A stretch of DNA of 64,000 bases, from contig JAQWNM010000010.1 in assembly GCA_029268615.1 (NCBI GenBank), positions 186,001 to 250,000 on the forward strand. The letters run 5' to 3'. The notes beneath the pieces were generated by a model that saw only the letters and a program-made list of their open reading frames with translations, had not been told where the DNA came from and did not search any database. Within the stretch, counting starts at the first letter, position 1, and each line of letters begins with the position of its first letter. The translations under genes and the position numbers were made by a program. This DNA comes from SAR86 cluster bacterium. GTDB taxonomy: Bacteria > Pseudomonadota > Gammaproteobacteria > Magnimaribacterales > Magnimaribacteraceae. Of the stretch, positions 32,556-41,733 are shown one piece after another.

Positions 32556-32631
32556 TGGCAGGCCAGGAGGGAATCGAACCCCCAACCTGCGGTTTTGGAG
32601 ACCGCCGCTCTGCCAATTGAGCTACTGGCCT
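32556..32631 (-). tRNA. tRNA-Trp (anticodon CCA)
   Basis: The minus strand folds as a cloverleaf: acceptor AGGCCAG/CTGGCCT, a D-arm with AGCTCAATTGGCAGAGC, an anticodon stem GCGGT/ACCGC with loop CTCCAAA (anticodon at 32598-32596), and a T-arm with GGTTCGATTCC. The discriminator is G and CCA is encoded (32558-32556). Its first two bases are also the last two bases of the tuf TAG stop. The order tuf, tRNA-Trp, secE is common in gammaproteobacteria. Confidence 0.97.
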
Positions 32632-33814
32632 AAGCAATAATTTTTGAAACCACACCAGCACCAACCGTTCTGCCACCTTCTCTTATAGCAAAACGCATGC
32701 CATCTTCCATAGCTATAGGCGATATTAATTCCACTGTCATACTAATATCATCACCTGGCATTACCATTTCAACATCTGCAGGACGCTCTACCGCTCCCGT
32801 AACGTCTGTCGTTCTAACATAGAACTGCGGTCTATAACCTTTAAAGAAAGGAGTATGTCTACCACCTTCTTCTTTGCTTAGAATATATACTTGCGCTTCA
32901 AACTTTGTATGAGCATTTAAAGAGCTTGGCTTACAAAGAACTTGACCTCTCTCCACTTCATCTCTCTCCGTGCCTCTAAGAAGTATCCCTACATTTTCTC
33001 CAGCTCTACCTTCATCTAAAAGTTTTCTAAACATTTCAACTCCAGTACAAACTGTTTTTTGAGTATCTCTTATACCAACAATCTCTATTTCTTCGTTAAC
33101 CTTAATTTCTCCTCTCTCAATTCTTCCAGTTACGACTGTTCCTCTTCCTTGAATTGTAAAAATATCTTCAATAGGCATTAAAAAAGGTTTATCTGTTTCT
33201 CTAACAGGTTCTGGTATAAAAGTATCTAGAGATCCTATCAATTCCTTAACTTTATCAATATGACCAGCATCTCCTTCAAGTGCCTTAAGGGCTGAACCAA
33301 CTATAATAGGAGTATCATCACCTGGAAATTCATATTCTGTGAGTAATTCTCTTATTTCCATTTCAACCAATTCAATTAACTCATCATCATCTACCATGTC
33401 TGCCTTATTGAGGAAAACAACTATGTGAGGTACGCCTACTTGTCTAGCCAACAGTATATGCTCCCTTGTTTGGGGCATAGGACCATCAGCAGCGCTAACA
33501 ACTAAAATAGCTCCATCCATTTGGGCAGCTCCAGTTATCATATTTTTAATGTAATCAGCATGTCCTGGACAATCTACATGGGCATAATGTCTAGTCTCAG
33601 AATCATACTCAACGTGACTCGTAGAAATTGTGATACCTCTTTCTTTTTCCTCAGGTGCATTATCAATGCCATCAAAAGCGACTGCATCTCCTCCAAAAGC
33701 ATCAGCTGAAACTTTCGTAAGAGCTGCCGTCAAAGTTGTTTTACCATGATCTACGTGACCGATTGTTCCTACATTTACATGAAGTTTATTTCTTTCAAAT
33801 TTTGCTTTAGCCAT
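32630..33814 (-). CDS. tuf: elongation factor Tu
   Basis: EF-Tu delivers aminoacyl-tRNA to the ribosome. The 394-residue protein has the G1 motif [10 protein letters not shown] near residue 20, DCPGHADY near 81 and NKAD near 136, followed by domains II and III ending [15 protein letters not shown]. It is the only tuf in the window; the site between fusA and rpsJ is empty. The TAG stop overlaps tRNA-Trp by two bases. Confidence 0.98.
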   Translation of the reverse strand: MAKAKFERNKLHVNVGTIGHVDHGKTTLTAALTKVSADAFGGDAVAFDGIDNAPEEKERGITISTSHVEYDSETRHYAHVDCPGHADYIKNMITGAAQMDGAILVVSAADGPMPQTREHILLARQVGVPHIVVFLNKADMVDDDELIELVEMEIRELLTEYEFPGDDTPIIVGSALKALEGDAGHIDKVKELIGSLDTFIPEPVRETDKPFLMPIEDIFTIQGRGTVVTGRIERGEIKVNEEIEIVGIRDTQKTVCTGVEMFRKLLDEGRAGENVGILLRGTERDEVERGQVLCKPSSLNAHTKFEAQVYILSKEEGGRHTPFFKGYRPQFYVRTTDVTGAVERPADVEMVMPGDDISMTVELISPIAMEDGMRFAIREGGRTVGAGVVSKIIA

Positions 33815-33864
33815 TTTATTACCAATTATTTATAAAAATTATACTTATTATTTAATTATCACGG

Positions 33865-33937
<73 letters not shown>

Positions 33938-34041
33938 AAAACTCATAAAAATCTTAAAATAAAACGCAAAAAAGCTAACATTGAGCGTCATTTTCAACTT
34001 TTATTGTTTAACCCCTTTTAACAATCCAAACTAGGAGCGCT

Positions 34042-34070
34042 TTTATAGTCTCTTTGAGGCCTTTTTGCAA
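34042..34070 (-). promoter_or_regulatory. candidate promoter for tRNA-Thr and tuf
   Basis: On the minus strand TTGCAA (34070-34065) and TATAAA (34047-34042) are 17 nt apart. AGCGCTCC, a GC-rich discriminator of the stringent-control kind, follows. It lies in the 175-nt gap between tRNA-Tyr and tRNA-Thr, so the start would be about 100 nt upstream of tRNA-Thr. The -35 matches four of six consensus bases. Confidence 0.5.
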
Positions 34071-34112
34071 GCTTTTTCAGAAGTTTTTTTTGGTTATAGA
34101 TTTTCGGAAAAA

Positions 34113-34197
34113 TGGTGGAGGGAGAAGGATTCGAACCTTCGAAGCACGAGGCGGCAGATTTACAGTCTGCTGGGTTTGACCGCTCCCCAATCCCTCC
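34113..34197 (-). tRNA. tRNA-Tyr (anticodon GTA)
   Basis: The minus strand gives a class II tRNA of 85 nt: acceptor GGAGGGA/TCCCTCC, anticodon stem with loop CTGTAAA (anticodon GTA), a long variable arm (GCCTCGTGCTTCG region), and T-arm with GGTTCGAATCC. Discriminator A and an encoded CCA are present. It begins the minus-strand superoperon, about 12 nt after the expected transcription start. Confidence 0.97.
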
Positions 34198-34216
34198 ATT
34201 TGAAGAAATGAATGCA

Positions 34217-34245
34217 ATTCTGTAGATCACATGTTTCCTTGTCAA
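34217..34245 (-). promoter_or_regulatory. sigma70-type promoter of tRNA-Tyr
   Basis: On the minus strand a perfect TTGACA (34245-34240) is followed after 17 nt by CAGAAT (34222-34217) and then TGCATTC. The expected start is about 12 nt before the tRNA. The -10 with its flank (AGAATT, then a C) resembles the S10 and rpsL promoters. Confidence 0.75.
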
Positions 34246-34275
34246 CTTTAATAAATAAGCAAATTAAATAATTTT

Positions 34276-34304
34276 TTCATATACTCACTTATTAAATGTA
34301 TAAA
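34276..34304 (+). promoter_or_regulatory. candidate near-leaderless promoter of birA
   Basis: TTCATA (34276-34281) and TATAAA (34299-34304) are 17 nt apart on the plus strand. The expected start, near 34311, is only about five bases before the birA ATG. No ribosome-binding site precedes that ATG, which agrees with a leaderless or nearly leaderless message. Confidence 0.45.
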
Positions 34305-34315
34305 ATTTTTACGAT

Positions 34316-35110
34316 ATGTTGTCAGAAAGCCTAATAGCTAAGTCTATTTTAAAAAAAAATAAAAATAAAAAAAGCAATATTATTATAAAAAGAATTACAA
34401 ATTCTACGAATGATGATGCAAAAAAAATTCTACTAAGCACACAAAATGAACTAACTTTTATTTTTGCAGAGCAACAAAAATCAGGTAGAGGTCAACGCAA
34501 AAGAAAATGGGTCAGCCCTTTAGGTAAAAATATTTATCTTTCTGTTGCCTGGAAATCAAGAATTAATGTAGATAAATTAGATGGACTAAGTTTAGCCATT
34601 GGAGTAATTATTATAAGGGCACTTAAAGAAATTAGTGTAAATGGTCTAAAAATTAAATGGCCCAATGACATTTATTTTGAAAATAAAAAATTAGCTGGAA
34701 TATTAATTGAGACTTCACTTTCGAAGAAAAATAATCTTAATATAGTTATTGGAATAGGAATAAATGTAAATATGACCTTAAAGGAAGGAAAAACAATAGA
34801 TCAAGAGTGGACATCCATTAAAAATATAAAAAATAAAAAAATCGAAAGAAATACTATTGCTTCAAATCTAATTAATCATTTAATAAATTTAATAGATACT
34901 TTTCCTAATCAAGGATTTTCAAGCTATTTAGAAGAATTTAATAGCCTTAATTATTTCCATAAGAAAAATTGCATGGCACTTCTATCTGACGGAAGTGTGA
35001 TTAAAGGTAAAGCAAGTAAGGTAAATTCTTTGGGAGAATTAATTTTTGTTTCTAAAGATAAAACCTACACTCTTCGAAGTGGAGAAGTTACAATAAGAGA
35101 TATCAATTAA
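34316..35110 (+). CDS. birA: biotin--[acetyl-CoA-carboxylase] ligase, catalytic part only
   Basis: Biotin protein ligase activates biotin with ATP and attaches it to the carboxylase carrier protein. The 264-residue protein has the biotinyl-AMP loop SGRGQRKRKW (residues 56-65), KWPNDI (114-119), KLAGILIE (125-132) and a C-terminal SH3-like domain. The first catalytic strand begins near residue 22, so the N-terminal winged-helix DNA-binding domain of E. coli BirA is missing. It is therefore probably an enzyme without repressor function. tRNA-Thr(TGT) follows after 15 nt. Confidence 0.9.
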   Translation: MLSESLIAKSILKKNKNKKSNIIIKRITNSTNDDAKKILLSTQNELTFIFAEQQKSGRGQRKRKWVSPLGKNIYLSVAWKSRINVDKLDGLSLAIGVIIIRALKEISVNGLKIKWPNDIYFENKKLAGILIETSLSKKNNLNIVIGIGINVNMTLKEGKTIDQEWTSIKNIKNKKIERNTIASNLINHLINLIDTFPNQGFSSYLEEFNSLNYFHKKNCMALLSDGSVIKGKASKVNSLGELIFVSKDKTYTLRSGEVTIRDIN

Positions 35111-35125
35111 ATGTTTTTTAAGATT

Positions 35126-35201
35126 GCTGGCGTAGCTCAGTTGGTAGAGCAGCTGATTTGTAATCAGCAGGTCGTAGGTTCAAATCCTATCGCCAGCTCC
35201 A
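35126..35201 (+). tRNA. tRNA-Thr (anticodon TGT)
   Basis: Acceptor GCTGGCG/CGCCAGC, D-arm AGCTCAGTTGGTAGAGC, anticodon stem GCTGA/TCAGC with loop TTTGTAA (anticodon TGT) and T-arm with GGTTCAAATCC form a complete cloverleaf. The discriminator is T and CCA is encoded (35199-35201). It begins 15 nt after the birA stop, so it is probably processed from the birA transcript. This is the second threonine tRNA in the window. Confidence 0.97.
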
Positions 35202-35289
35202 AAATTCTTAACTTACACTTAAGAAAAATATCTAATATTATTAAAAGGTCTTTTAATACCTCTGCAGGAATCTTTACTAGGTACTCTCT

Positions 35290-37236
35290 GTGAAGTTCTC
35301 AAAAAAGAATAAACAAAAAAAGAATCTAGTCGGTAAAGTTATTTATGCTCGTAGAAGTTGTCATCTTCTGCAAGAAGAAACAGGAACTAAATTTAAATTA
35401 AAAGAAAATGAATTAAAAAAAGTTTTTCCTGGAGATGAAGTTATATTTTCTTTATCCGAAAATAGTTGGGCAAAAATAGAATCAATAAGAAAATCAAATA
35501 CTCTTTCTTTAATAGCTAAAATTCAAAAAAAATCTAAGAAATGGATTGCTATTCCCCTAGACTATGGGAAAAAATTTGAAATCAACCTTTTAGATGAAGA
35601 TCTCAAAGATTCGATCGAAAATTGTTTTGCAAAGGTAATTATTTGCACTCAGCCAAAAAAATCATCAAAAGCAACTGCAAAGATTGAAAAAATAATTTCT
35701 TCGTCTGATGTGGTTGATAAGGCAAATGATTTAGCAATCATAAAACATAATTTAGAGGAAGCTTGGGATCCTAAAATATCAGAAGAAACTAAACTTTTAG
35801 ATTCAAAAAAATATCAAAAAATTTCTCATTCCAGAGTTGATTTAAGACAAAAGAACTTTGTAACCATTGACGGTAGAAGTGCTAAAGATTTTGATGATGC
35901 TGTCTATGCTGAGAAAAATAATAATGGAAATTTTAATCTTTATGTGGCGATTGCAGATGTATCACATTTCGTTGAACCAAATTCTATTTTAGATAAAGAA
36001 GCGCGTAAAAGAGGTACCTCTATATATTTTCATAAGAAAGTTATACCTATGCTCCCTGAAGTCATTAGCAATGGCTTATGCTCACTTAGACCTAATGAAG
36101 ATAGATTGGTATTGGTAGCAAAAATAGAAATCGAATCTGAAGGAAAATTGATAGAAGCTGAATTTTTTGAAGCTATCATAAATTCAAATGCAAGATTAGT
36201 ATATGAAGATATACAAAAAGAGTTAGAGAGAGAAAATAAGCCCTATTTTCATTCCTTAAAAATACTTAATAAGATTTATGGAATATTAAAAAAAGAAAAG
36301 AATCTGAGGGGAGCTCTTGAGTTAGACATTCCTCAATATATCCCTATTGTAAAAGGGAAAAAAATTCAAAGATTTATTAGCCCATCCAGAACAAAAGCAC
36401 ATTTAATGATAGAAGAATGTATGTTGCTAACTAATATTTGTGCTGCAGAAGTTTTAATTAAATATCAAGTACCAGGCATCTTCAGAACACATCCAAAACC
36501 TGAAAGTGAAAAAATTGAAAGACTAAAAAACTTTCTCAATACTAAAAATATAAATATAGCAGTTCCATCTATAATAAATGTAAAAAGCCTTACAAAAATA
36601 GTAAATAATTTCAAAGACAAAGAAGATGAATCCATAATCCACCTTCAGGTCCTTCAGACATTATCTCTTGCGAAATATGAAACCAATGTTTCTGAGCATT
36701 TTGCATTAGGTTATCCATCCTATACCCATTTCACTTCTCCCATAAGACGATATCCGGATTTAATTGTTCATAGGAGTCTTAAAGCTCTGATTAGAAACTC
36801 AACCTCTAATAGACTTTCATTATCAAAAAATCAAACTGATACTCTTGTTAAAGAAAAAAACCCATTTAATAAAGATGAATTAGAAGAGATAGCTATTCAT
36901 TCTTCCCATCAAGAAAGATTAGCAGAAAAAGCAACAAGAGATGCCTTAAAGACTTTAAAGTGCGAATGTGCATCTAGCAATATTGGTAAAGAATTCAAAG
37001 GAGTTATTCAAGCTGTAACTAATTTTGGATTATTTATCATTCTAGATGATTTAAATATAGAAGGCCTTTGTCATATAAAGTTCTTGCCGAAGAAAGGCTA
37101 TTATTCTTTTGACGAAAAATCTCAAACCCTAGAAAGTAATAAATCAGGCCATAAATACTCTCTTGGCGACAAACTTCGGGTTCGAATAAAGAAAGTGGAT
37201 ATAATTTCTCAAATGATAGATTTAGAAATCTTGTAA
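35290..37236 (+). CDS. rnr: ribonuclease R (short form, RNB family)
   Basis: RNase R is a processive 3'-5' exoribonuclease that degrades structured RNA. The RNB catalytic core has the four-aspartate site in TIDGRSAKDFDDAV (D194, D200, D202, D203), and GTSIYFHKKVIPMLPEVISN is RNase R-like. A C-terminal S1 domain covers about residues 575-648. At 648 residues it lacks the N-terminal helix-turn-helix and the basic C-terminal tail of the 813-residue E. coli enzyme. The start is GTG at 35290. The gene pair with rlmB (12 nt away) is the usual rnr-rlmB order and supports rnr over rnb. Confidence 0.9.
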   Translation: MKFSKKNKQKKNLVGKVIYARRSCHLLQEETGTKFKLKENELKKVFPGDEVIFSLSENSWAKIESIRKSNTLSLIAKIQKKSKKWIAIPLDYGKKFEINLLDEDLKDSIENCFAKVIICTQPKKSSKATAKIEKIISSSDVVDKANDLAIIKHNLEEAWDPKISEETKLLDSKKYQKISHSRVDLRQKNFVTIDGRSAKDFDDAVYAEKNNNGNFNLYVAIADVSHFVEPNSILDKEARKRGTSIYFHKKVIPMLPEVISNGLCSLRPNEDRLVLVAKIEIESEGKLIEAEFFEAIINSNARLVYEDIQKELERENKPYFHSLKILNKIYGILKKEKNLRGALELDIPQYIPIVKGKKIQRFISPSRTKAHLMIEECMLLTNICAAEVLIKYQVPGIFRTHPKPESEKIERLKNFLNTKNINIAVPSIINVKSLTKIVNNFKDKEDESIIHLQVLQTLSLAKYETNVSEHFALGYPSYTHFTSPIRRYPDLIVHRSLKALIRNSTSNRLSLSKNQTDTLVKEKNPFNKDELEEIAIHSSHQERLAEKATRDALKTLKCECASSNIGKEFKGVIQAVTNFGLFIILDDLNIEGLCHIKFLPKKGYYSFDEKSQTLESNKSGHKYSLGDKLRVRIKKVDIISQMIDLEIL

Positions 37237-37248
37237 AATAAAAAGATA

Positions 37249-38010
37249 ATGCAAACTAACAAGCTTGATCCAAATCAAGAAACCATCCTAGGCATAAACG
37301 CTGCTTACGAGATCATCAAGACTAGACCAAATTCAGTCAAATTACTTTCTGTACTGGAAAATAAATCAAGTAAGAGAATAATTGATCTCATAGTTCTAGC
37401 TAATAAATCAAACATAAAAATATTAAAGGAAACTAAATCATATTTCACAAACAACTATGGAGAACAAAACCATCAAGGTATAGCAGTGACTTGTAATGTT
37501 CGTTCACATGAAGGAGAAACATATTTGGATCAACTTATTGAAAAGTCAAGAGTATGCCTTCTTATCTTGGATCATATTACTGATCCTCATAATGTAGGCG
37601 CATGTATAAGATCGGCTTCAGCTGCTGGTGTGGATGCAGTAATTGTTCCAAAAGATAGAGCTTGCCATTTAACGCCTACTGTTAGAAAGATTTCTTCTGG
37701 AGCAACTGAACTTATTCCATTTATAGTTGTCACTAATCTATCAAGAACAATAAAAAAAATAAGCTCTAAAGGGATTAAAGTTATGGGTGCTACCATTGAA
37801 TCAAATACTAATTATCTAGATGCTGATATGACTGGTAGCGCTGCACTGGTTATTGGATCTGAAGATAAAGGCCTTAAATCTAATATTGCAAAAAACTGCG
37901 ATATTCTAATTTCCATAAACATGCCAGGTAAAATAGACAGTCTTAATGCTTCTGTATCTAGTGGTATATTGCTTTTTGAATATTTAAGGCAAAATAATCA
38001 TGCAATTTAA
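37249..38010 (+). CDS. rlmB: 23S rRNA (guanosine(2251)-2'-O)-methyltransferase
   Basis: RlmB methylates the ribose of G2251 in the P-loop of 23S rRNA. The 253-residue SPOUT protein has an N-terminal substrate-binding domain and the three knot motifs DHITDPHNVGACIRSASAAG, LVIGSEDKGL and INMPGKIDSLNASVSSGILL. Length is standard. It is 12 nt after rnr and 25 nt before lpxC. Confidence 0.95.
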   Translation: MQTNKLDPNQETILGINAAYEIIKTRPNSVKLLSVLENKSSKRIIDLIVLANKSNIKILKETKSYFTNNYGEQNHQGIAVTCNVRSHEGETYLDQLIEKSRVCLLILDHITDPHNVGACIRSASAAGVDAVIVPKDRACHLTPTVRKISSGATELIPFIVVTNLSRTIKKISSKGIKVMGATIESNTNYLDADMTGSAALVIGSEDKGLKSNIAKNCDILISINMPGKIDSLNASVSSGILLFEYLRQNNHAI

Positions 38011-38035
38011 AGTCTATATTCTATAGAATACTAAA

Positions 38036-38956
38036 ATGCTGACTCAAAGAACTCTAACCAATTCTATAAAAGCCTCTGGGATTGGCTTGCATAGCGGTCA
38101 ACCTATTTTCTTAACTTTAAAGCCAGCGCCCCCAGATACAGGGATTATCTTTAGAAGAGTAGATTTAGATCCGATAGTTGAAATTAAGGCTAGCGCTGAA
38201 AATGTAGGAGAAACTACTTTATCTACTACTTTAACAAAAGAGCAAGTAAAGATTTCAACTATTGAGCACCTTCTTTCTGCAATGGCGGGTCTTGGAATAG
38301 ACAATGCATATGTCGAGGTAACTGCTCCTGAAATCCCAATAATGGATGGAAGTGCTGGCCCTTTTGTATTTTTAATTCAATCAGCAGGCATAGATGAGCA
38401 ACGGGCTCTAAAAAAATTTATTAGAATAAAAGAAAAGGTTAGGGTTGAATGGAATGGTGCTTGGGCGGAGGTTTCTCCTTTTGAAGGTTTTAAAGTAACC
38501 TTTACAATGGTCTATGATCATCCAGTGCATAGAAAATATTCAAATAAAGCAACAATAAATTTCAATAGTACATCATTCGTAAAGGAAGTATCTAGAGCTA
38601 GAACTTTCGGTTTTGATAACGAAGTAGAACTTTTACAACAAAGAAACCTAGCTTTAGGAGCTAGCCAAAAAAATGCCATTGCGATAGGCGATCATGCTAT
38701 TCTCAACTCAGATGGAGTTAGATTTGAAGACGAAATGGTAAAACATAAGATACTAGATTCTATTGGAGACTTATATCTGTTAGGCCATAATCTTGTAGGA
38801 TCTTTTGAGGGCTATAAATCAGGTCATACAGTCAATAACGCCTTATTAAGAGAACTAATTAATAGACCAGAAACTTGGGAAGTCAGATCTTACGATGATA
38901 GAAATGACTCCCCTATCACATATCTAGACCCTATAATAAACCCTAGCGAAGGCTAG
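38036..38956 (+). CDS. lpxC: UDP-3-O-acyl-N-acetylglucosamine deacetylase
   Basis: LpxC is the committed, zinc-dependent step of lipid A synthesis, which shows that the organism makes an outer membrane with LPS. The 306-residue protein has the zinc ligands His78 ([10 protein letters not shown]), His237 and Asp241 ([14 protein letters not shown]), and the catalytic His264 ([10 protein letters not shown]). Each is one position from the E. coli numbering. It lies 67 nt before secA with no secM between them. Confidence 0.97.
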   Translation: MLTQRTLTNSIKASGIGLHSGQPIFLTLKPAPPDTGIIFRRVDLDPIVEIKASAENVGETTLSTTLTKEQVKISTIEHLLSAMAGLGIDNAYVEVTAPEIPIMDGSAGPFVFLIQSAGIDEQRALKKFIRIKEKVRVEWNGAWAEVSPFEGFKVTFTMVYDHPVHRKYSNKATINFNSTSFVKEVSRARTFGFDNEVELLQQRNLALGASQKNAIAIGDHAILNSDGVRFEDEMVKHKILDSIGDLYLLGHNLVGSFEGYKSGHTVNNALLRELINRPETWEVRSYDDRNDSPITYLDPIINPSEG

Positions 38957-39023
38957 CACTGATCTTTTTTTGAAGGACACTTAGCCTATCGATTGATAGA
39001 ATTAGGTTTAATTAACTATTTAG

Positions 39024-41726
39024 ATGGGAATTTTAAAAAAAATATTTGGATCATTTAATCAAAAGCAATTAAGCAAAATCAAACCTATTGTAGATAGGAT
39101 TAATTCTTTAGAAGAGTCTATTGCATTAAAGACTGACCAAGAATTAAAAGAATATAGAGATGATTTTGTTCAAAGGCACTCGAATGGCACATCTTTAGAT
39201 GAACTTCTCCCAGAAGCTTTTGCTGTTGCACGCGAGGTTGGCAAAAGAACACTTAACTTAAGACCATATGATGCTCAATTGATTGGAGGAATTATTCTTC
39301 ATAATGGACTTATAGCTGAAATGGCAACGGGAGAAGGAAAAACTCTAGCAGCAACTCTTCCTGTATACCTAAATTCTATTAGTAACAGGAAAGTAGTTCT
39401 TGTAACAGTAAATGATTATTTGGCTGAAAGGGATGCAAATTGGATGGAACCAATATATTCAAATCTTGGATTAAAAGTTAGTTTTGTAGTTTCTAACATG
39501 GCTCCAGAAGATAGATCTAAAGCATATGAAGCTGATGTGATCTATGCAACTAATAATGAACTCGGATTTGATTATCTTAGAAATAATATGGTCTATAGAA
39601 AAGAAGATCGAGTTATGAATGATTTCTATTTTGCTATTATCGATGAAGTTGATTCGGTTTTAATTGACGAAGCAAGAACTCCTCTCGTTATATCAGGTTC
39701 ATCTCAAGATTCATCCAAAATATTTCAGAAGATTGGTAAATTCATTCCAAAACTTATAGAGCAGCCTTTTGTAGACGCTGAGGCAGAAAACGATTCATCA
39801 AATCAACCTCAACCTCAACCTATTGAAGGTCACTTCATTGTAGATGAAAAATCTAGACAAGTTGAGCTTACAGATAGTGGGCATGACTTTATCGAAAAAT
39901 TATTAAAAGATGAAGGATTAATAGAAAGTAATCAAAGCCTCTATTCTTCTAATAACTTAAGGTTGTTACATTATATTCAATCCTCTTTAAGAGCATATTT
40001 TCTTATTAACAAAGATGTGGATTATTTGGTTAATGATAATCAAGTAATCCTTATTGATGAAAATACAGGTAGAGCCATGCCAGGAAGAAGACTGGCTGAT
40101 GGACTTCATCAGGCTATAGAGGAAAAAGAAAATGTTCCTATACAGACTGAAAGTCAAACCCTCGCATCGTCCACCTTCCAGAATTATTTCAGACAATATG
40201 AAAAATTGGCTGGTATGACTGGTACAGCTCTTACAGAGGCCCAAGAATTTAAGGAGATTTATAGTCTAGATGTCATAGAAGTCCCCACTAATAAACCTAT
40301 GGTAAGAAAGGACAAAAATGACATGGTATATCTAACCCAAAAAGAAAAATTTGAGGCCATAGTTGAAGAGATTAAATATACGCAAAATAATGGTAATCCA
40401 ATTCTAGTTGGAACTGCATCTTTAGAAAGTTCTGAAACACTATCAAAGTATCTTTCTAAAGAAAATATAGATCATCAAGTTCTAAATGCAAAGAATCATG
40501 CCAGAGAAGCAGAGATAATAAGTCAGGCTGGAAAACCAGGAGTGATTACTATAGCGACTAATATGGCAGGACGAGGTACTGATATTGTTTTAGGAGGAAA
40601 TTGGGAAGTGGAATTCTCAAAATTAGAAATTAAAAACCTAGAGACAAAAGAACAAAAGTTAACCGAATGGAAAGAGCTCAATAAGTCGGTAATAGATTGT
40701 GGTGGACTTCATGTTATAGGGACAGAAAGAAATGAGTCTAGAAGGATTGATAATCAGCTGAGAGGAAGATCAGGCCGGCAAGGTGATCCAGGAAGCTCTA
40801 GATTCTATTTATCTTTAGAAGACTCTCTTATGAGAATATTTTCTTCCAAGAGATTTATTGGAATTATGCAAAACCTAGGTCTTGAAAATGGAGAATCTAT
40901 AGAACATAAGATGTTAAGTGGGGCTATAGAAAGAGCTCAAAAGAGAGTAGAGGGAAGAAACTTTGATATAAGAAAAATGCTTCTTGAATATGATGATATG
41001 GCAAATGAACAAAGACAAGTAATCTATCTTCAAAGAAATACAATTCTTGAGAGTGAAGATATTTCAGAAGTCATCTCTTCAATGAGACTAGAGGTGGTGC
41101 ATGACATGGTTGATAGCTTTATTCCTCAAGAACAAAATATTGACTTTGATATAAAAAGCTTAGAAAAAACCTTACAAAATGATTTTGGGGAATATTTTCC
41201 TATTCAATCGTGGTTTAGCCAAGAACCAAATCTAAGTAATGATGAAATAACAAATAAAATAGTTAAACATCTTGAAGATAAATATAAATTAAAATCTGAG
41301 GCTATAGGTCAACAAATGAGAGGCTTCGAGAAACAAATACTTCTTCAAGTTATTGATAATAACTGGAAAGAACATTTAGCTTCCACAGAATATTTAAGAC
41401 AAAGTATAGGTCTCAGAGGTTACGCAAATAAAAATCCTAAACTAGAGTTTAGGAGAGAAGCTTTTGAGCTCTTTGAAGTAATGCTTGCAGAGATTAGAGT
41501 TGAAGCAATAAAATTTTTGTCGAGAGTTCAAATAGAGGTTAATGATGCCGAGAAAATATCTAAACTTGATGAAAATACTACTCAAACTTTTCAACATGAA
41601 CAAGCCCCCTCTGCTTTAGAAGATCCTCTAAAAGAGCCGAAAAAATTAAATAAAAATAAAGAGCCTTTGGCGGGAAATAGAAGAATGAGAAGGATAGAAG
41701 CCAAAATGGCTAAAAAGAAAAAGTAA
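39024..41726 (+). CDS. secA: preprotein translocase ATPase SecA, without the C-terminal zinc motif
   Basis: SecA drives preproteins through SecYEG. The 900-residue protein has Walker A ATGEGKTLAATLPVY, the DEVD box AIIDEVDSVLIDEAR, and the motor-2 sequences TNMAGRGTDIVLGGNW and RIDNQLRGRSGRQGDPG. The C-terminus ends in a basic stretch (GNRRMRRIEAKMAKKKK) and lacks the CxCx8CH/C zinc motif that binds SecB and lipids in E. coli. Total length is still normal. It follows lpxC by 67 nt and precedes argJ by 7 nt. Confidence 0.96.
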   Translation: MGILKKIFGSFNQKQLSKIKPIVDRINSLEESIALKTDQELKEYRDDFVQRHSNGTSLDELLPEAFAVAREVGKRTLNLRPYDAQLIGGIILHNGLIAEMATGEGKTLAATLPVYLNSISNRKVVLVTVNDYLAERDANWMEPIYSNLGLKVSFVVSNMAPEDRSKAYEADVIYATNNELGFDYLRNNMVYRKEDRVMNDFYFAIIDEVDSVLIDEARTPLVISGSSQDSSKIFQKIGKFIPKLIEQPFVDAEAENDSSNQPQPQPIEGHFIVDEKSRQVELTDSGHDFIEKLLKDEGLIESNQSLYSSNNLRLLHYIQSSLRAYFLINKDVDYLVNDNQVILIDENTGRAMPGRRLADGLHQAIEEKENVPIQTESQTLASSTFQNYFRQYEKLAGMTGTALTEAQEFKEIYSLDVIEVPTNKPMVRKDKNDMVYLTQKEKFEAIVEEIKYTQNNGNPILVGTASLESSETLSKYLSKENIDHQVLNAKNHAREAEIISQAGKPGVITIATNMAGRGTDIVLGGNWEVEFSKLEIKNLETKEQKLTEWKELNKSVIDCGGLHVIGTERNESRRIDNQLRGRSGRQGDPGSSRFYLSLEDSLMRIFSSKRFIGIMQNLGLENGESIEHKMLSGAIERAQKRVEGRNFDIRKMLLEYDDMANEQRQVIYLQRNTILESEDISEVISSMRLEVVHDMVDSFIPQEQNIDFDIKSLEKTLQNDFGEYFPIQSWFSQEPNLSNDEITNKIVKHLEDKYKLKSEAIGQQMRGFEKQILLQVIDNNWKEHLASTEYLRQSIGLRGYANKNPKLEFRREAFELFEVMLAEIRVEAIKFLSRVQIEVNDAEKISKLDENTTQTFQHEQAPSALEDPLKEPKKLNKNKEPLAGNRRMRRIEAKMAKKKK

Positions 41727-41733
41727 TCTATAT

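Noticed and set aside
33938-34112. A tRNA-Gly gene in the tRNA-Tyr to tRNA-Thr gap, as in some relatives
   Set aside because: No cloverleaf or T-arm sequence is present; the gap holds only a candidate promoter.
34018-34245. Small open frame over tRNA-Tyr on the minus strand
   Set aside because: The frame is an artefact of the tRNA gene and flanking DNA; it has no family resemblance.
35111-35293. Small plus-strand open frame over tRNA-Thr(TGT)
   Set aside because: It covers the tRNA gene and gives a typical tRNA-shadow translation; no ribosome-binding site or homology was seen.
38957-39023. A secM-like arrest peptide between lpxC and secA
   Set aside because: The 67-nt spacer is too short and contains no open frame with an arrest motif.
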